A stretch of 64,000 nt of DNA, from the NCBI RefSeq assembly GCF_900094705.1, contig NZ_FMAR01000001.1, positions 434,001-498,000 on the forward strand, given 5' to 3'. This DNA is from Chitinophaga costaii (GTDB lineage Bacteria; Bacteroidota; Bacteroidia; Chitinophagales; Chitinophagaceae). The notes under the pieces were generated by a model. It saw nothing but the letters and a program-made list of their open reading frames with translations, ran no database searches and was not told where the DNA came from. Positions 1 to 9,871 of the stretch are shown here, one piece after another (the stretch's first letter is position 1; each line of letters begins with the position of its first letter). A program made the position numbers and the translations under genes.

Positions 1-753
1 ACCTTCCTACTTAAAAACTACCGGATTAACAAGCAGTATTCCCTGCAGCGTTTACCGGAAAAACCGATGGTGATCAACACCATTAATCCGCATTCTATGG
101 TGGTGGCCGAGCATGACCAACAGTTCAGAAACGCGCTGACAAACAGCGACATTCTCATCCCGGATGGCATTGGCATTGTGCTGGCTGCCCGCATTTTATG
201 GGGTGAAAGGTTTCAAAAGTTTTCCGGCTACGACTTGCATGAAAAACTATTAAGCGAGTTAGCTAAAACCGGAGGTAGTTGCTTTTACATGGGCGCCTCC
301 CCCACCGTGCTGGAAAAAATTAAAGAAAGATTGGCCCGCGAATATCCTGGCATTCGCATGTCGGGATATGCGCCACCCTACAAGCCAGAATTGTCTGATG
401 AAGACAATGAAACCATTATTGAGCAGATAAACATAGTGAAGCCAGATGTATTGTTTATCGGCATGACCGCCCCTAAGCAGGAAAAATGGCTGGAAAAGTG
501 CCGGCACCGGCTACAGGCCAGAGTAATGTGCTCCATTGGCGGAGCCTTCGACTTTTATGCAGGCACCATACCGCACGCACCGGCCTGGGTAATTAGTGCC
601 GGGCTGGAATGGCTGTACCGTTTGCTAAGAGAGCCTCGGCGCATGTGGCGTCGCAACTTTATTTCTACACCCACCTTCATGCGTATGATGGTGACGCACC
701 GCCTGCGTAAGAAAGTAAAAATTCAAATCCCCGTTCTTCTCGATCAAAGTTGA
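1..753 (+). CDS. WecG/TagA/CpsF-family glycosyltransferase (5' end outside window)
   Basis: GT26-family transferase that adds a sugar (ManNAc-like in known members) to a lipid-linked glycan intermediate on the inner face of the cytoplasmic membrane. The frame is open from base 1 with no stop, and the residues before the first ATG at 67 continue the family's N-terminal region, so the true start lies upstream and the gene is truncated by the window. Visible family motifs are NTINPHS, DGIGIVLAAR, GMTAPKQEKW and GGAFDFYAG. It ends 4 bases before the export lipoprotein gene and leads the exopolysaccharide cluster visible here. The sugar specificity cannot be read from sequence. Confidence 0.9.
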   Translation, partial: TFLLKNYRINKQYSLQRLPEKPMVINTINPHSMVVAEHDQQFRNALTNSDILIPDGIGIVLAARILWGERFQKFSGYDLHEKLLSELAKTGGSCFYMGASPTVLEKIKERLAREYPGIRMSGYAPPYKPELSDEDNETIIEQINIVKPDVLFIGMTAPKQEKWLEKCRHRLQARVMCSIGGAFDFYAGTIPHAPAWVISAGLEWLYRLLREPRRMWRRNFISTPTFMRMMVTHRLRKKVKIQIPVLLDQS

Positions 754-757
754 AACT

Positions 758-1489
758 ATGCATAAAACGTTTATTTGTTTTTTCCTGCTGGTGTTTGCCA
801 TTGCCTGCCGAACACCGCAAAACATTATTTACCTGCAACATGATCCGGTGGTAACGACTAAAATCGATACCACCTTTCATGTTAATATCCAACCGGCAGA
901 TCTTATCATAATTCATGTAGATAGTAAGGATTCTGCATTGACCGTGCCTTTTAATCCTGCATCGGCAGCTGGTGGCTATGTGGTGGATCAGGCAGGTTAT
1001 ATAGACTTCCCCTTATTCCGGAAAGTGGCCGCTGCGCATTATTCTTGCGAACAACTGGCTGCTTTATTGGAAAAGCGCATAATCGATTCCGCCTATATCC
1101 GGGATGCCAGGGTAACCTGCCGGCTGGCCAACTTCAAAATATCGGTGATCGGCGAAGTAACCAAACCAGGTGTATTCCCGGTAAGCTCCGAACGTGTTAC
1201 CGTGTTGGAAGCCCTCACGATGGCCGGCGATCTGTCTATCTTCGGACAGCGCAACAACGTAATGGTGGTACGGGAAATAAATGGAGTGCGCAGCGCCAAT
1301 ATCCTCGACCTGCAATCGGCGAATATGTTTAACTCTCCTTATTTCTACCTGCAACAAAACGACATCGTGTACGTGGCCCCCAATAAGGCGAAAGCGATGC
1401 AAAGCGATTATCGCACCCGTACCTGGCCCATGGCCTTGTCTGGCGCCTCGGTCGTTATTTCTCTTCTGTCCTTATTACTCGTAATCTAA
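758..1489 (+). CDS. Wza-like polysaccharide export lipoprotein
   Basis: 243-residue outer-membrane/periplasmic polysaccharide export protein of the SBP/Wza family. A signal peptide with lipobox (FAIAC, Cys at about residue 17) indicates a lipoprotein. The polysaccharide export domain follows (about 40-120, including GYVVDQAGYIDFPLFRKV), then a SLBB-like segment (VIGEVTKPGVFPV), and a hydrophobic C-terminal segment (about 222-243). It sits 4 bases after the WecG-like gene and 4 bases before the Wzc-like gene, so the three are cotranscribed. Known Wza proteins form the export channel and work with Wzc; the same role is inferred here. Confidence 0.92.
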   Translation: MHKTFICFFLLVFAIACRTPQNIIYLQHDPVVTTKIDTTFHVNIQPADLIIIHVDSKDSALTVPFNPASAAGGYVVDQAGYIDFPLFRKVAAAHYSCEQLAALLEKRIIDSAYIRDARVTCRLANFKISVIGEVTKPGVFPVSSERVTVLEALTMAGDLSIFGQRNNVMVVREINGVRSANILDLQSANMFNSPYFYLQQNDIVYVAPNKAKAMQSDYRTRTWPMALSGASVVISLLSLLLVI

Positions 1490-1493
1490 ATCC

Positions 1494-3791
1494 ATGCAGG
1501 CAAACTATAAAATAGCCCCCGTACGTACACCTAACCAGTTCCTGGTAAGGGAAATTTTAGAGCAGGCGCTGGAGCGCTGGTACTGGTTTGTAATTTCCAT
1601 TATGACCATGGCCACCCTTGGATATCTTTATATCAGGGTAACGCCGGCAGAATATCGCGTACATGCTTTAATTATGATCGACAATGCTCCCCGCCCCTCT
1701 TCCCAATTTTCGGCAGCCGATGCCCTTACAGGCATGGATGAACTAGCCACCTCCAATGCTGCAGTAAAAGGCATGTATGTTCTCAAATCGGGTCGGTTGA
1801 TGCAGGAAGTTGTGCAACGGCTTGGCTTGCAAACACAGTATGCTCATACAGGCAGGTTCAGAAATCAAGACCTTTATACGACCAGCCCTGTACGTATACG
1901 CCCTATTACCCAAACGCCCACCCCTGCCGAATTTGACGCACAGACACTTCCCGCCGGAAGAGTGCGTTTGTCAGGGTTTATTGTTAAAGGAAAACCAGTG
2001 AACGGTGTATACGAAGGTGCCGGAGGCACCGTAGTAGCCACACCGGCAGGCAGGTTATTTCTATTGTCCGCAGCAGGAGGCACCGGCCAATTGGTGCATG
2101 TTACCATACAAGATCCCGGCAGTATTTCCGACCACTATAAAAATGCCATCGATGCCACCCTGGACGACGAGCGCGCCGGCGCCATTCGCCTGACGCTTAC
2201 GGACAATAATTACATCAAAGCGGCAGATATCGTGAACACGCTGATTACTGTGTACAATGAATACGCCATTGAGGATAAAAATCAGATCGCCCAAAATACG
2301 GCGCGTTTCATTAAAGAACGGTTAGATAAACTTTCTGGCGAACTGGGGGAGGTAGACGAACAGATTGCTACCTATAAAAAAAACAACCAACTCACCGATA
2401 TCGGCGCAGAAGCTACGGCCTTGCTGGGCAACATGAATGATGTGCAAACCACTAGCTTAAACCTGCATACCCAATCTGCTCTCCTGGATATGCTAATTAC
2501 CTCGGTTAAAGACCCCCGCAACGAAAACGGTTTGCTACCGGCCAATACCGGCCTGGCAGACGAAAACATAGACGCAATGCTTAACAGTTATGACGAAGCA
2601 TTGCTGCAACGTAACCGGCTGCTGGAAAACGCCAGCAATAGCAGTCCCGTGATCCAGGAATTAAATAAAAAACTGGCCGGCAGCCGTACCACTATCCTTG
2701 GATCGTTGCAAAACCTGCAACGTGCTGCCAGCCTGCAATTGAGTGGGCTGGACGATCGACAGTCTGCCATAGACCAGAAATTGGCACTGCTTCCCGGAGA
2801 GGAAAAAGATTTGCAAACCATCTTCCGCCAGCAGAAGGTAAAAGAAGAGCTCTACCTGTTATTGTTACAAAAAAGAGAGGAAAATGCGTTGAACCTGGCC
2901 ACTGCAGCTTCCAATGCCAGCGTAGTAGATTATGCATCCGGCAGCCGTAGGCCAGTATTTCCCAACAAGCCGGCAGTGCTTTCACTGGCCTTCCTGGTGG
3001 GACTGGTATTGCCGGCGGCAATCCTGTACGTGCAGCGCCACCTCGATATGAAAGTGAGAAGTAAGAAAGATATTGAAATGCAAACCACCATTCCTTTTAT
3101 CGGCGTTATTCCGCAGAGCGCTACCACACCTGCCACAGCACTGGTAGTGCAGGATGCCGGGAAAGACCCTGTATCAGAAGCATTCCGCATTGTACGTTCC
3201 AATATAGGGTTTCTTGCGCAAGACACCGGCCCACGGGTGGTAATGATCACCTCCACCAAAAGTGGTGAAGGCAAAACGTTTGTATCTACCAACCTGGCCA
3301 TGTCTTTTGCCATGGCCGGCCACCGGGTATTGCTGATGAATGCAGATATCCGCAAACAGGGTCCGGAAACGCGGGGTCCCGGCCTCTCTAATTATTTGTC
3401 TGGCCAGGTAGCTGAATGGCGCAGCATTGTACAGCCTTCCGGCATGCATCTCTCCCTGGATATAATTGCCGCAGGCCCTTTGCCACCCAACCCTGCCGAA
3501 CTGTTAATGAGCCGCCACCTTGAAACGCTGGTAAACAATTTAAAAACAGCGTACGACTACATTGTACTGGACTCCGTACCCATGGGCATTATTGCCGATG
3601 CCGGTATTACCAACCGGGTATGCGACCTTACCCTGTACGTGATCCGGCAAGGCGTTCCCGACCGCCGGATGCTGCCAGAAATTGAACAACTGTTCCAAAA
3701 TAATAAATTAAAAAACATGGCCATCCTGCTCAATGGTGCCAGCCGTAGTAACCTGCCTTATGGTTATGGTTACGGCTACGACTATAAATAA
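1494..3791 (+). CDS. Wzc-like chain-length determinant / BY-kinase-type ATPase
   Basis: 765-residue inner-membrane protein: N-terminal Wzz domain with a membrane segment near 30-48, a long coiled-coil periplasmic region (about 260-470), a second membrane segment near 495-515, then a cytoplasmic BY-kinase ATPase domain. Walker A is SGEGKT (K594). Walker B is IVLDS (D693). The Walker A' motif reads MNADIR (615-620), with Asn where the usual DxDxR has its first Asp. The C-terminus is a Tyr/Gly cluster (YGYGYGYDYK), typical of autophosphorylation tails. Family members control chain length and export together with Wza. Kinase activity is uncertain because of the Asn. Confidence 0.92.
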   Translation: MQANYKIAPVRTPNQFLVREILEQALERWYWFVISIMTMATLGYLYIRVTPAEYRVHALIMIDNAPRPSSQFSAADALTGMDELATSNAAVKGMYVLKSGRLMQEVVQRLGLQTQYAHTGRFRNQDLYTTSPVRIRPITQTPTPAEFDAQTLPAGRVRLSGFIVKGKPVNGVYEGAGGTVVATPAGRLFLLSAAGGTGQLVHVTIQDPGSISDHYKNAIDATLDDERAGAIRLTLTDNNYIKAADIVNTLITVYNEYAIEDKNQIAQNTARFIKERLDKLSGELGEVDEQIATYKKNNQLTDIGAEATALLGNMNDVQTTSLNLHTQSALLDMLITSVKDPRNENGLLPANTGLADENIDAMLNSYDEALLQRNRLLENASNSSPVIQELNKKLAGSRTTILGSLQNLQRAASLQLSGLDDRQSAIDQKLALLPGEEKDLQTIFRQQKVKEELYLLLLQKREENALNLATAASNASVVDYASGSRRPVFPNKPAVLSLAFLVGLVLPAAILYVQRHLDMKVRSKKDIEMQTTIPFIGVIPQSATTPATALVVQDAGKDPVSEAFRIVRSNIGFLAQDTGPRVVMITSTKSGEGKTFVSTNLAMSFAMAGHRVLLMNADIRKQGPETRGPGLSNYLSGQVAEWRSIVQPSGMHLSLDIIAAGPLPPNPAELLMSRHLETLVNNLKTAYDYIVLDSVPMGIIADAGITNRVCDLTLYVIRQGVPDRRMLPEIEQLFQNNKLKNMAILLNGASRSNLPYGYGYGYDYK

Positions 3792-3872
3792 TCATTTGCA
3801 CATGATCATGAAAACATCTTGTATCCCTCACGATGCCGTCCTAATGCTTCCACAAGCTTTAAACATTTTTGA

Positions 3873-5423
3873 ATGACGCATTCCCGCGTACAAAAGAGCT
3901 TACAAAATGCCAGGGTAAGCTTTTGCTTCAACGCTGCGGCTATGGCATTGGCGTTTTTTTCGCGTAAATATTTCCTGGCGGCACTGGGAAGTCCCTTTCT
4001 TGGGCTTTCCGGCACCCTCAGTAATTTGCTGGCGCTGCTTAATCTGGCAGAACTGGGCGTAGGTACAGTAACTGCTTCGTTGCTTTACCGTCCCTTACTT
4101 GAAAAAAATCATTCCCAGATTAATGGGATTATCGCCATGGTAGGCCGGCAGTATCGCCGCATTGGCCTGGCGATTGCATTGACGGGCATTGTACTGGCAG
4201 GCGCGTTGCCACTTATTTTTCCGGCTACCGGATTATCTATGCCGGTGATCTTTTTCGCCTATTTTTCATTGCTGGCCGGGTCTCTGATCGGTTATTTCTT
4301 CAATTACCAACAGGTGCTGCTCGATGCAGATCAGCGCAATTATGTGATTACCGCATGGTTTCAATCCTCCCTGATCGTTAAAGTATTGCTGCAAATAGCC
4401 ATCCTCCGGCTCACCCACAGCCTATATGCCTGGATTTTTATTGAGCTGCTGGCAGCCATTGTACAAAGTATATTGTTGCATTGGCGAATTCGCCGCACCT
4501 ATCCCTGGCTTAACACCAACAACGCGCCCCTGCTGGACAGCGACCAGCGCAAAGACGCCACCCGCAAACTAAAACAGGTAGCCATTCACCGGCTGGCAGA
4601 CTTCAGTTTATATTCTACCAAGGACCTTTTCATTTACGCATTTTCATCCCTCACCATCGTTGCCTATTACGGCAATTACATGGCAATCATCTGGCGTTTG
4701 AACCAGCTTGTGCTTAAACTTTTTACGAGCATGCAGGCCAGCATTGGCAGCCTCGTGGCGGAACACAACATACCCAAAGCGGTGCGCATTTTCTGGGAGG
4801 TAATTGCCCTGCGCTATTTTGCCATCTCCGTGTTTGTTTATGTGCAGTACCATATTATGTCGCCTTTCATTACCCTATGGCTTGGTACGCAGTATGTGCT
4901 GCCCATGGGCATGCTGGGCCTCATTCTTTGTAATATTTTCTTAATGGAGGCGCGCAGCACGGTGATCAACTTTTTGCAGGCTTACGGGCTGTTTGCAGAT
5001 GTGTGGGCACCCATTACGGAGGCAGGGTTACATCTTTTGCTGTCGGGGGTATTGGGTTACTGCTTTGGGGTGAATGGGGTATTGGCCGCATCGGCCCTAA
5101 GCTTGTTTGCCATCAGTTATTGCTGGAAACCTTTTTACTTATTTCGCCGGGGCTTTATGCTACCGGTAAATTCATTCTGGATAAATATCTCCAAATATCA
5201 CCTGTCCATTGCGGCGGCCTGGTTTTTGGCAGACCGGCTCCTGGCAGCCCTACCCCTGCCGCCGCCGGCCAATGGCTTCCCAGCCTTACTGCTGTATGGT
5301 GCTTGTACCACCGGAATATATGCCGTTGTGCTGGCAACACTCCTGGCCCCACTGAAAGGCGCACAAGCCCTTGGCCGCAGGCTTATTTGCATGATCCACA
5401 AACCTAAAAATGCTACGCCATGA
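3873..5423 (+). CDS. Wzx-like polysaccharide flippase
   Basis: 516-residue integral membrane protein of the MATE/PST polysaccharide transporter superfamily with about 12-14 hydrophobic segments. It would flip undecaprenyl-linked repeat units across the cytoplasmic membrane. The N-terminal half has the usual family pattern of a helix pair around 20-70 followed by SLLYRP and the next pair. The ATG at 3873 follows an 81-base gap after the Wzc-like gene, and the stop overlaps the next start (ATGA at 5420). Position between export proteins and glycosyltransferases supports the assignment; substrate unknown. Confidence 0.87.
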   Translation: MTHSRVQKSLQNARVSFCFNAAAMALAFFSRKYFLAALGSPFLGLSGTLSNLLALLNLAELGVGTVTASLLYRPLLEKNHSQINGIIAMVGRQYRRIGLAIALTGIVLAGALPLIFPATGLSMPVIFFAYFSLLAGSLIGYFFNYQQVLLDADQRNYVITAWFQSSLIVKVLLQIAILRLTHSLYAWIFIELLAAIVQSILLHWRIRRTYPWLNTNNAPLLDSDQRKDATRKLKQVAIHRLADFSLYSTKDLFIYAFSSLTIVAYYGNYMAIIWRLNQLVLKLFTSMQASIGSLVAEHNIPKAVRIFWEVIALRYFAISVFVYVQYHIMSPFITLWLGTQYVLPMGMLGLILCNIFLMEARSTVINFLQAYGLFADVWAPITEAGLHLLLSGVLGYCFGVNGVLAASALSLFAISYCWKPFYLFRRGFMLPVNSFWINISKYHLSIAAAWFLADRLLAALPLPPPANGFPALLLYGACTTGIYAVVLATLLAPLKGAQALGRRLICMIHKPKNATP

Positions 5424-6697
5424 AAGTATTGATCATCGCAAATGGCGACTTTTTCAGCAACTATGGTGGCGGCCAGGCCTATGTGCGCAATGAGGTGGAT
5501 GAAATGATTTTACAGGGCCGACACATAGCCGTGTTATCTTTTCGCGAGGGCGTGCAGGAAATTGAATCGCTGGTATATAAAGGCATTCCATTATACCAGG
5601 CGCCCGCACATAACACCACTTTATTACAGGAACTTATTACAAAAATAGCCCCCTCCCTGCTGCACGTACATGCCCAAAAGGCAGCAATGGTGAGCATTGC
5701 AAGGGAACTACGTATACCCGTAGTCGTTACCGCCCACCATGGTGGCATCCTGTGTCCGGCAGGTGCATTGCTCAATGACCAGGACCAGCTATGTGCATGC
5801 CAGGCTAGCCACCACCATTGCCTGCGTTGCGTGCTGCATGCCGTGCCGGGCGGCGACATTGCAGCGGGACTTTTACAACACGTGCCCATTCCACTTTACC
5901 TGAAAACGGGCCGCCTGTTACAGCGCTGGCCGGCTATTCCTTTTATTACGCCGATGTTGACTACCGCGCAGGTAATAGCTTCACGCCAGGCAGCATGGCA
6001 GGTCATTGCCCGGTGGGCCCACCGGGTTATTGCCCCCTCCCACGCCATGGGAGAGGCCATGTTACGCAATGGCTTGCCGGCAAGCAAAATGGTGGTATTG
6101 CCTCACGGTATTCCTCTTACGCAAGCAGCTTCGCCACCCTCCCAAAGAACAACGCCCCACTTTTGTTATGTAGGACGCATCTGCCATGAAAAAGGGCTGC
6201 ATGTGCTGCTGCGCGCATTTTCCGGGTTACCGGAACAATGCCGCCTGTTTATTGCAGGCGATAGCGCCAATCGTACAGAAGCACGTTACCATCAAAAATT
6301 AAAACGCAGGTATGCCAACGATGCTCGCATTCAGTGGCTGGGAAAATGCTCACCGAAACAGGTGCAGGCACTGCTGGCCCGTACAGACGTGCTGGTACAT
6401 CCTACCATTTGCCTGGAAGTATTTGGATTAAATATCGCCGAGGCATTGAGCGCTGGCCGGCCCGTGATCGCTACCCGCTGCGGTGGTGCGGAAATGCAGA
6501 TCACCCACGGACAAAACGGATGGCTGGTGCCGCCCAATGATGCAGCCGCTTTACAAGCTGCCATGGAGGCGCTTTGCCGGCATCCGGCACAGGTAGCGCA
6601 GGCCAGCCTGCTTGCACCCCGGCAGGTGACCAGTATAGGGCAGCACGTAGCGGATCTTTATAACCATGTTTTTAATCAATTACCAGACATTTTATGA
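5420..6697 (+). CDS. GT4 family glycosyltransferase
   Basis: 425-residue cytoplasmic GT-B glycosyltransferase. The N-terminal domain starts MKVLIIANGDFFSNYGGGQA and carries a Cys/His-rich insertion (about 110-145, with CAC and CLRC pairs) that also occurs in some other GT4 enzymes. The C-terminal nucleotide-sugar domain has YVGRICHEKGLH and the E-x7-E region EVFGLNIAEALSAGRPVI. Start overlaps the flippase stop (ATGA), and its own stop overlaps the acyltransferase start in the same way, indicating translational coupling. Donor and acceptor sugars cannot be assigned. Confidence 0.9.
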   Translation: MKVLIIANGDFFSNYGGGQAYVRNEVDEMILQGRHIAVLSFREGVQEIESLVYKGIPLYQAPAHNTTLLQELITKIAPSLLHVHAQKAAMVSIARELRIPVVVTAHHGGILCPAGALLNDQDQLCACQASHHHCLRCVLHAVPGGDIAAGLLQHVPIPLYLKTGRLLQRWPAIPFITPMLTTAQVIASRQAAWQVIARWAHRVIAPSHAMGEAMLRNGLPASKMVVLPHGIPLTQAASPPSQRTTPHFCYVGRICHEKGLHVLLRAFSGLPEQCRLFIAGDSANRTEARYHQKLKRRYANDARIQWLGKCSPKQVQALLARTDVLVHPTICLEVFGLNIAEALSAGRPVIATRCGGAEMQITHGQNGWLVPPNDAAALQAAMEALCRHPAQVAQASLLAPRQVTSIGQHVADLYNHVFNQLPDIL

Positions 6698-7659
6698 AAC
6701 GCGAAACAGGCATCGACATCGCCCGTGGGGCCGGCATTTTATTCATTGTGTGCTTACATGCACACGTGGCAGATGCATGGTTCAACAGTTTTGCCGTGGC
6801 TTATTTCTTTGTGCTGTCTGGATATTTCTTTTCCGAAAAATCTACCATAAGGGAGTTCATTAAAAAAAAGGCAGTGCGTTTATTACTGCCCTACTTGTTT
6901 TTCCTGATGGCGGGTAAGCTGTTTTACCTCTTGCTGCTGCTCGTATCGGGCCGTGCGGCACAGGTATCGCTCCCTTCCCTGCTCAACGTGGCCAATGCAG
7001 ACGATAACCCGCCGGTATGGTTCCTGCTCGCCTTGTTTGAAGTAGGGGTATTGTACAAATGCCTGACCACGGTAATACGCCAGCAGGTGTGGCTGCTGCT
7101 GGCGGTGGTGGCGATATCGGCAGGCGGCTTATGGTTTGCCAAAGCTGCCTGGAAGCTGCCCCTGTTTATGGATACCGCCTGTTCCATGCTGCTGTTTTAT
7201 TACACCGGCCACCAGGTAAAACGCCGGGCATGGTTGCAGCGTGCCGGCAGGTATGGGTGGATAATTACCACCATCCTGCTGGTCTTGTTTTGCGCTGGCC
7301 AATACTTCCGGCAGGGAACAGACATCCGTACCAACACCATCCTGGGCAGCCCGCTGCCCTACCTGGCCAACAACTTCACCGGTTCTTTTTGCTGCATGTT
7401 GTTTTTTTATTACTGCCCTTTGCCATCCATGCTGGCCAAGGGCCTGCGCTATTTGGGCGTTAATTCCCTGCTGATCTGTTGTGTGCATTATCCGCTCCTG
7501 GAAATGGCCCGCCCGCTGGCCAGCCTGGTGGCGGCACGCGGCAGCATAGCATATGCCTTTGTGGTGCTCATTACATGCCTGGGTCTTTCCATTTTACTCA
7601 TAGAAATGTGCAGGAAACCAGTATCCGCCTTTTACGCACGGTTTAAATTATATCAATGA
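6694..7659 (+). CDS. Acyltransferase family 3 membrane protein
   Basis: 321-residue integral membrane O-acyltransferase (Acyl_transf_3 family), with about ten hydrophobic segments and the family N-terminus GIDIARGAGILFIVCLHAH, whose His is the probable catalytic residue. Such proteins acetylate or otherwise acylate sugars of surface polysaccharides. Placement among glycosyltransferases, with ATGA overlaps on both sides, makes decoration of this polymer the likely job. The acyl group and target sugar are unknown. Confidence 0.88.
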   Translation: MKRETGIDIARGAGILFIVCLHAHVADAWFNSFAVAYFFVLSGYFFSEKSTIREFIKKKAVRLLLPYLFFLMAGKLFYLLLLLVSGRAAQVSLPSLLNVANADDNPPVWFLLALFEVGVLYKCLTTVIRQQVWLLLAVVAISAGGLWFAKAAWKLPLFMDTACSMLLFYYTGHQVKRRAWLQRAGRYGWIITTILLVLFCAGQYFRQGTDIRTNTILGSPLPYLANNFTGSFCCMLFFYYCPLPSMLAKGLRYLGVNSLLICCVHYPLLEMARPLASLVAARGSIAYAFVVLITCLGLSILLIEMCRKPVSAFYARFKLYQ

Positions 7660-8786
7660 AAAAAGTGCTCATCGATTTCAGCGCCTGTATCTTACGGCGC
7701 GGCCAATCATTCCTGCCAGGCATAGGCCGTTCTACCCTGGAACTGGTAAAAGCGCTGGCACAAGATGCCGCACAGCCACCGGCACTGCAATTGTACACGC
7801 AATTTATACGCAGCCGCTTACCGCAACCAGCGGCGTATGCGGCATTGCCTATGTTGCACATTCCTTTGCCGGGTACACCTGCGGTTAAAAACCTGGTGAC
7901 GCAGCTATCCGTAAAAGAGCGGCTCACCGGTTACGACCTGCTGCATATTCCACATAATTACGATACCGTAAAAGCGCCCGATAAAACGGTACTCACCATC
8001 CACGATACTTTTTGTTTTACCCATCCTCAATATACTGACGATGCAGAAGCAGCACAGCGCCGGCTGCGCGCTGCCGCCGGTGCTTGCCGAGGCATTGCTA
8101 CCTGCTCTTATGCATCGCAGGCAGATATTATCCTCCACCTCAAAGTACCAGCAGACAAGGTGAGCGTTATTCCCTGGGGCATTTCGCGGGAAATTTTTTA
8201 CCAGCAGGCGGAGGCACAAACTACCGCCGCACTGCAACCATTCCATATACAACGGCCCTACTTCCTGAGTACCTCCTGTGGCACCGGCAGGAAAAACACC
8301 ATTGCCGTGATAGAAGCCTACCGCCTGCTACGCAAGCAGGGCGTATATGCCAGCCTGGTACTACTGTGGGACCAGGTGCCACCCACCTTGTTACACACCT
8401 ATGCACAGGACATCCTGCGCGGCGATCTGCATATACTGCCCGCCGTAAATGATGATGTACTGCGGGCCTTGTACTGCGGTGCCATCGCTACCGTTTTCCT
8501 GTCGCACACCGAAGGCTTTGGCTTTGTACCACTGGAGTCTATGGCTTGCGGTACGCCCGTGATATTAACCCGGCAGGGTGCCCTGCCGGAAACCGGCGGC
8601 CCCGCCGCGCTATATGCAGCATCAGATATGCCGGAAGAAGTGGCTGCGCTTATGCAGGGTATCCTGCAACATCCGGAACGTTTTAATACCAGTCTGGCTA
8701 CAGCACACCTGCAGCAGTTCAACTGGCATAACACGGCCGCCGCCTACCGTTCATTTTACACACGTTGGTTACAACTACAATCATGA
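7656..8786 (+). CDS. GT4 family glycosyltransferase
   Basis: 376-residue GT-B enzyme. N-terminal domain includes LLHIPHNYDTV and TIHDTFCF. The C-terminal donor-binding domain has YFLSTSCGTGRKN and EGFGFVPLESMACGTPVI, the E-x7-E signature of GT4 enzymes. It overlaps the acyltransferase stop and the next glycosyltransferase start by ATGA junctions. One of five GT4 genes in the cluster, so it probably adds one residue of the repeat unit; specificity unknown. Confidence 0.9.
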   Translation: MKKVLIDFSACILRRGQSFLPGIGRSTLELVKALAQDAAQPPALQLYTQFIRSRLPQPAAYAALPMLHIPLPGTPAVKNLVTQLSVKERLTGYDLLHIPHNYDTVKAPDKTVLTIHDTFCFTHPQYTDDAEAAQRRLRAAAGACRGIATCSYASQADIILHLKVPADKVSVIPWGISREIFYQQAEAQTTAALQPFHIQRPYFLSTSCGTGRKNTIAVIEAYRLLRKQGVYASLVLLWDQVPPTLLHTYAQDILRGDLHILPAVNDDVLRALYCGAIATVFLSHTEGFGFVPLESMACGTPVILTRQGALPETGGPAALYAASDMPEEVAALMQGILQHPERFNTSLATAHLQQFNWHNTAAAYRSFYTRWLQLQS

Positions 8787-9871
8787 AAATATTATACTGC
8801 ATTCATACACTGGCCGCTCCTGGCGGCATGCAGCGGGTGCTCACCGTAAAAGCGAACTATCTCGCTGCAAAGGGTTATGCGGTACACATTGCTGTGCACG
8901 ATGAGGCGTGCGCCACGCCTTACTTTTTATTGCACAACGCCATTTCCGTTCATTACCTGTCAGCGCCCTTACACCAGGCATTACACCAGCTTTTGCATAC
9001 GCTGCGGCCCACCATCGCCATTAGCATGGGCGATGACGATCAGTACCAGTTGTGGCGCATAAAAGATGGCAGTAAAAAAATACTGGAATTTCATTTTACC
9101 CGCCACCATGTATTACACCTGGTCAATGGCCTGCCCAACGGGAAGCTGCTCCGCCTGCGACGCATATATGCCTGGCTGCTCATGGTAAGGCAAACCCTTT
9201 GCGCCCGCCATTACGACAAGCTGGTGCTACTTACGCAGGGCGACCTGGCGCTGTGGCATACGCCAGCCAATGCAGTGGTAATTCCCAATCCCCTTTCCTT
9301 TGCCCCCACACAAACAGCCCCTCTAAACACCAACATTATTTTGGCCGCCGGACGCTTTATTGCCACCAAGGGTTTCGACCTGCTGATCGATGCATTTGCC
9401 ATCGTAGCCAGTCAATACCCCGGATGGCGCCTGCACCTCTGCGGAGGCGGACAAGACGAAGCATGGTTGCGGGAAAAGGTGGCCCATTACGGACTTTCTG
9501 CGCAGGTAAGCTTCCTGCCTTTTGTAAACGATATGCAACAGGCCATGATGGGTGCAGCGATCTACGCCTTTCCCTCCCGGTATGAAGGCTTTGGGCTGGC
9601 ACTTACGGAGGCCATGGCCTGCGGGGTACCCTGCGTAGCCTTTGATTGCCCCTGCGGCCCCCGCGAAATTATACACCACGAGGCAGATGGTTTGCTGGTG
9701 CCCAATGGCGATGTGCCTGCCTTTGCAGCCGCCTTACTACGCCTTATGGCCGCAATTACCCTCCGCCAGCAAATGGGTGCCGAAGCCCGGGTAAAGGTAC
9801 AACGCTTTGCCCCTGCACAGGTGATGCAACAGTGGGAACAACTTTTTAAAACGTTGGTAAATGCAGCATAA
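8783..9871 (+). CDS. GT4 family glycosyltransferase
   Basis: 362-residue GT-B glycosyltransferase starting MKILYCIHTLAAPGGMQRV, a classic GT4 N-terminus with the Gly-Gly loop. The C-terminal domain has ILAAGRFIATKGFDLLI and YEGFGLALTEAMACGVPCV. The ATG at 8783 is preferred over an in-frame TTG at 8765 because it forms the same ATGA overlap as its neighbours. The 3' end overlaps the polymerase gene by 11 bases. Confidence 0.9.
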   Translation: MKILYCIHTLAAPGGMQRVLTVKANYLAAKGYAVHIAVHDEACATPYFLLHNAISVHYLSAPLHQALHQLLHTLRPTIAISMGDDDQYQLWRIKDGSKKILEFHFTRHHVLHLVNGLPNGKLLRLRRIYAWLLMVRQTLCARHYDKLVLLTQGDLALWHTPANAVVIPNPLSFAPTQTAPLNTNIILAAGRFIATKGFDLLIDAFAIVASQYPGWRLHLCGGGQDEAWLREKVAHYGLSAQVSFLPFVNDMQQAMMGAAIYAFPSRYEGFGLALTEAMACGVPCVAFDCPCGPREIIHHEADGLLVPNGDVPAFAAALLRLMAAITLRQQMGAEARVKVQRFAPAQVMQQWEQLFKTLVNAA

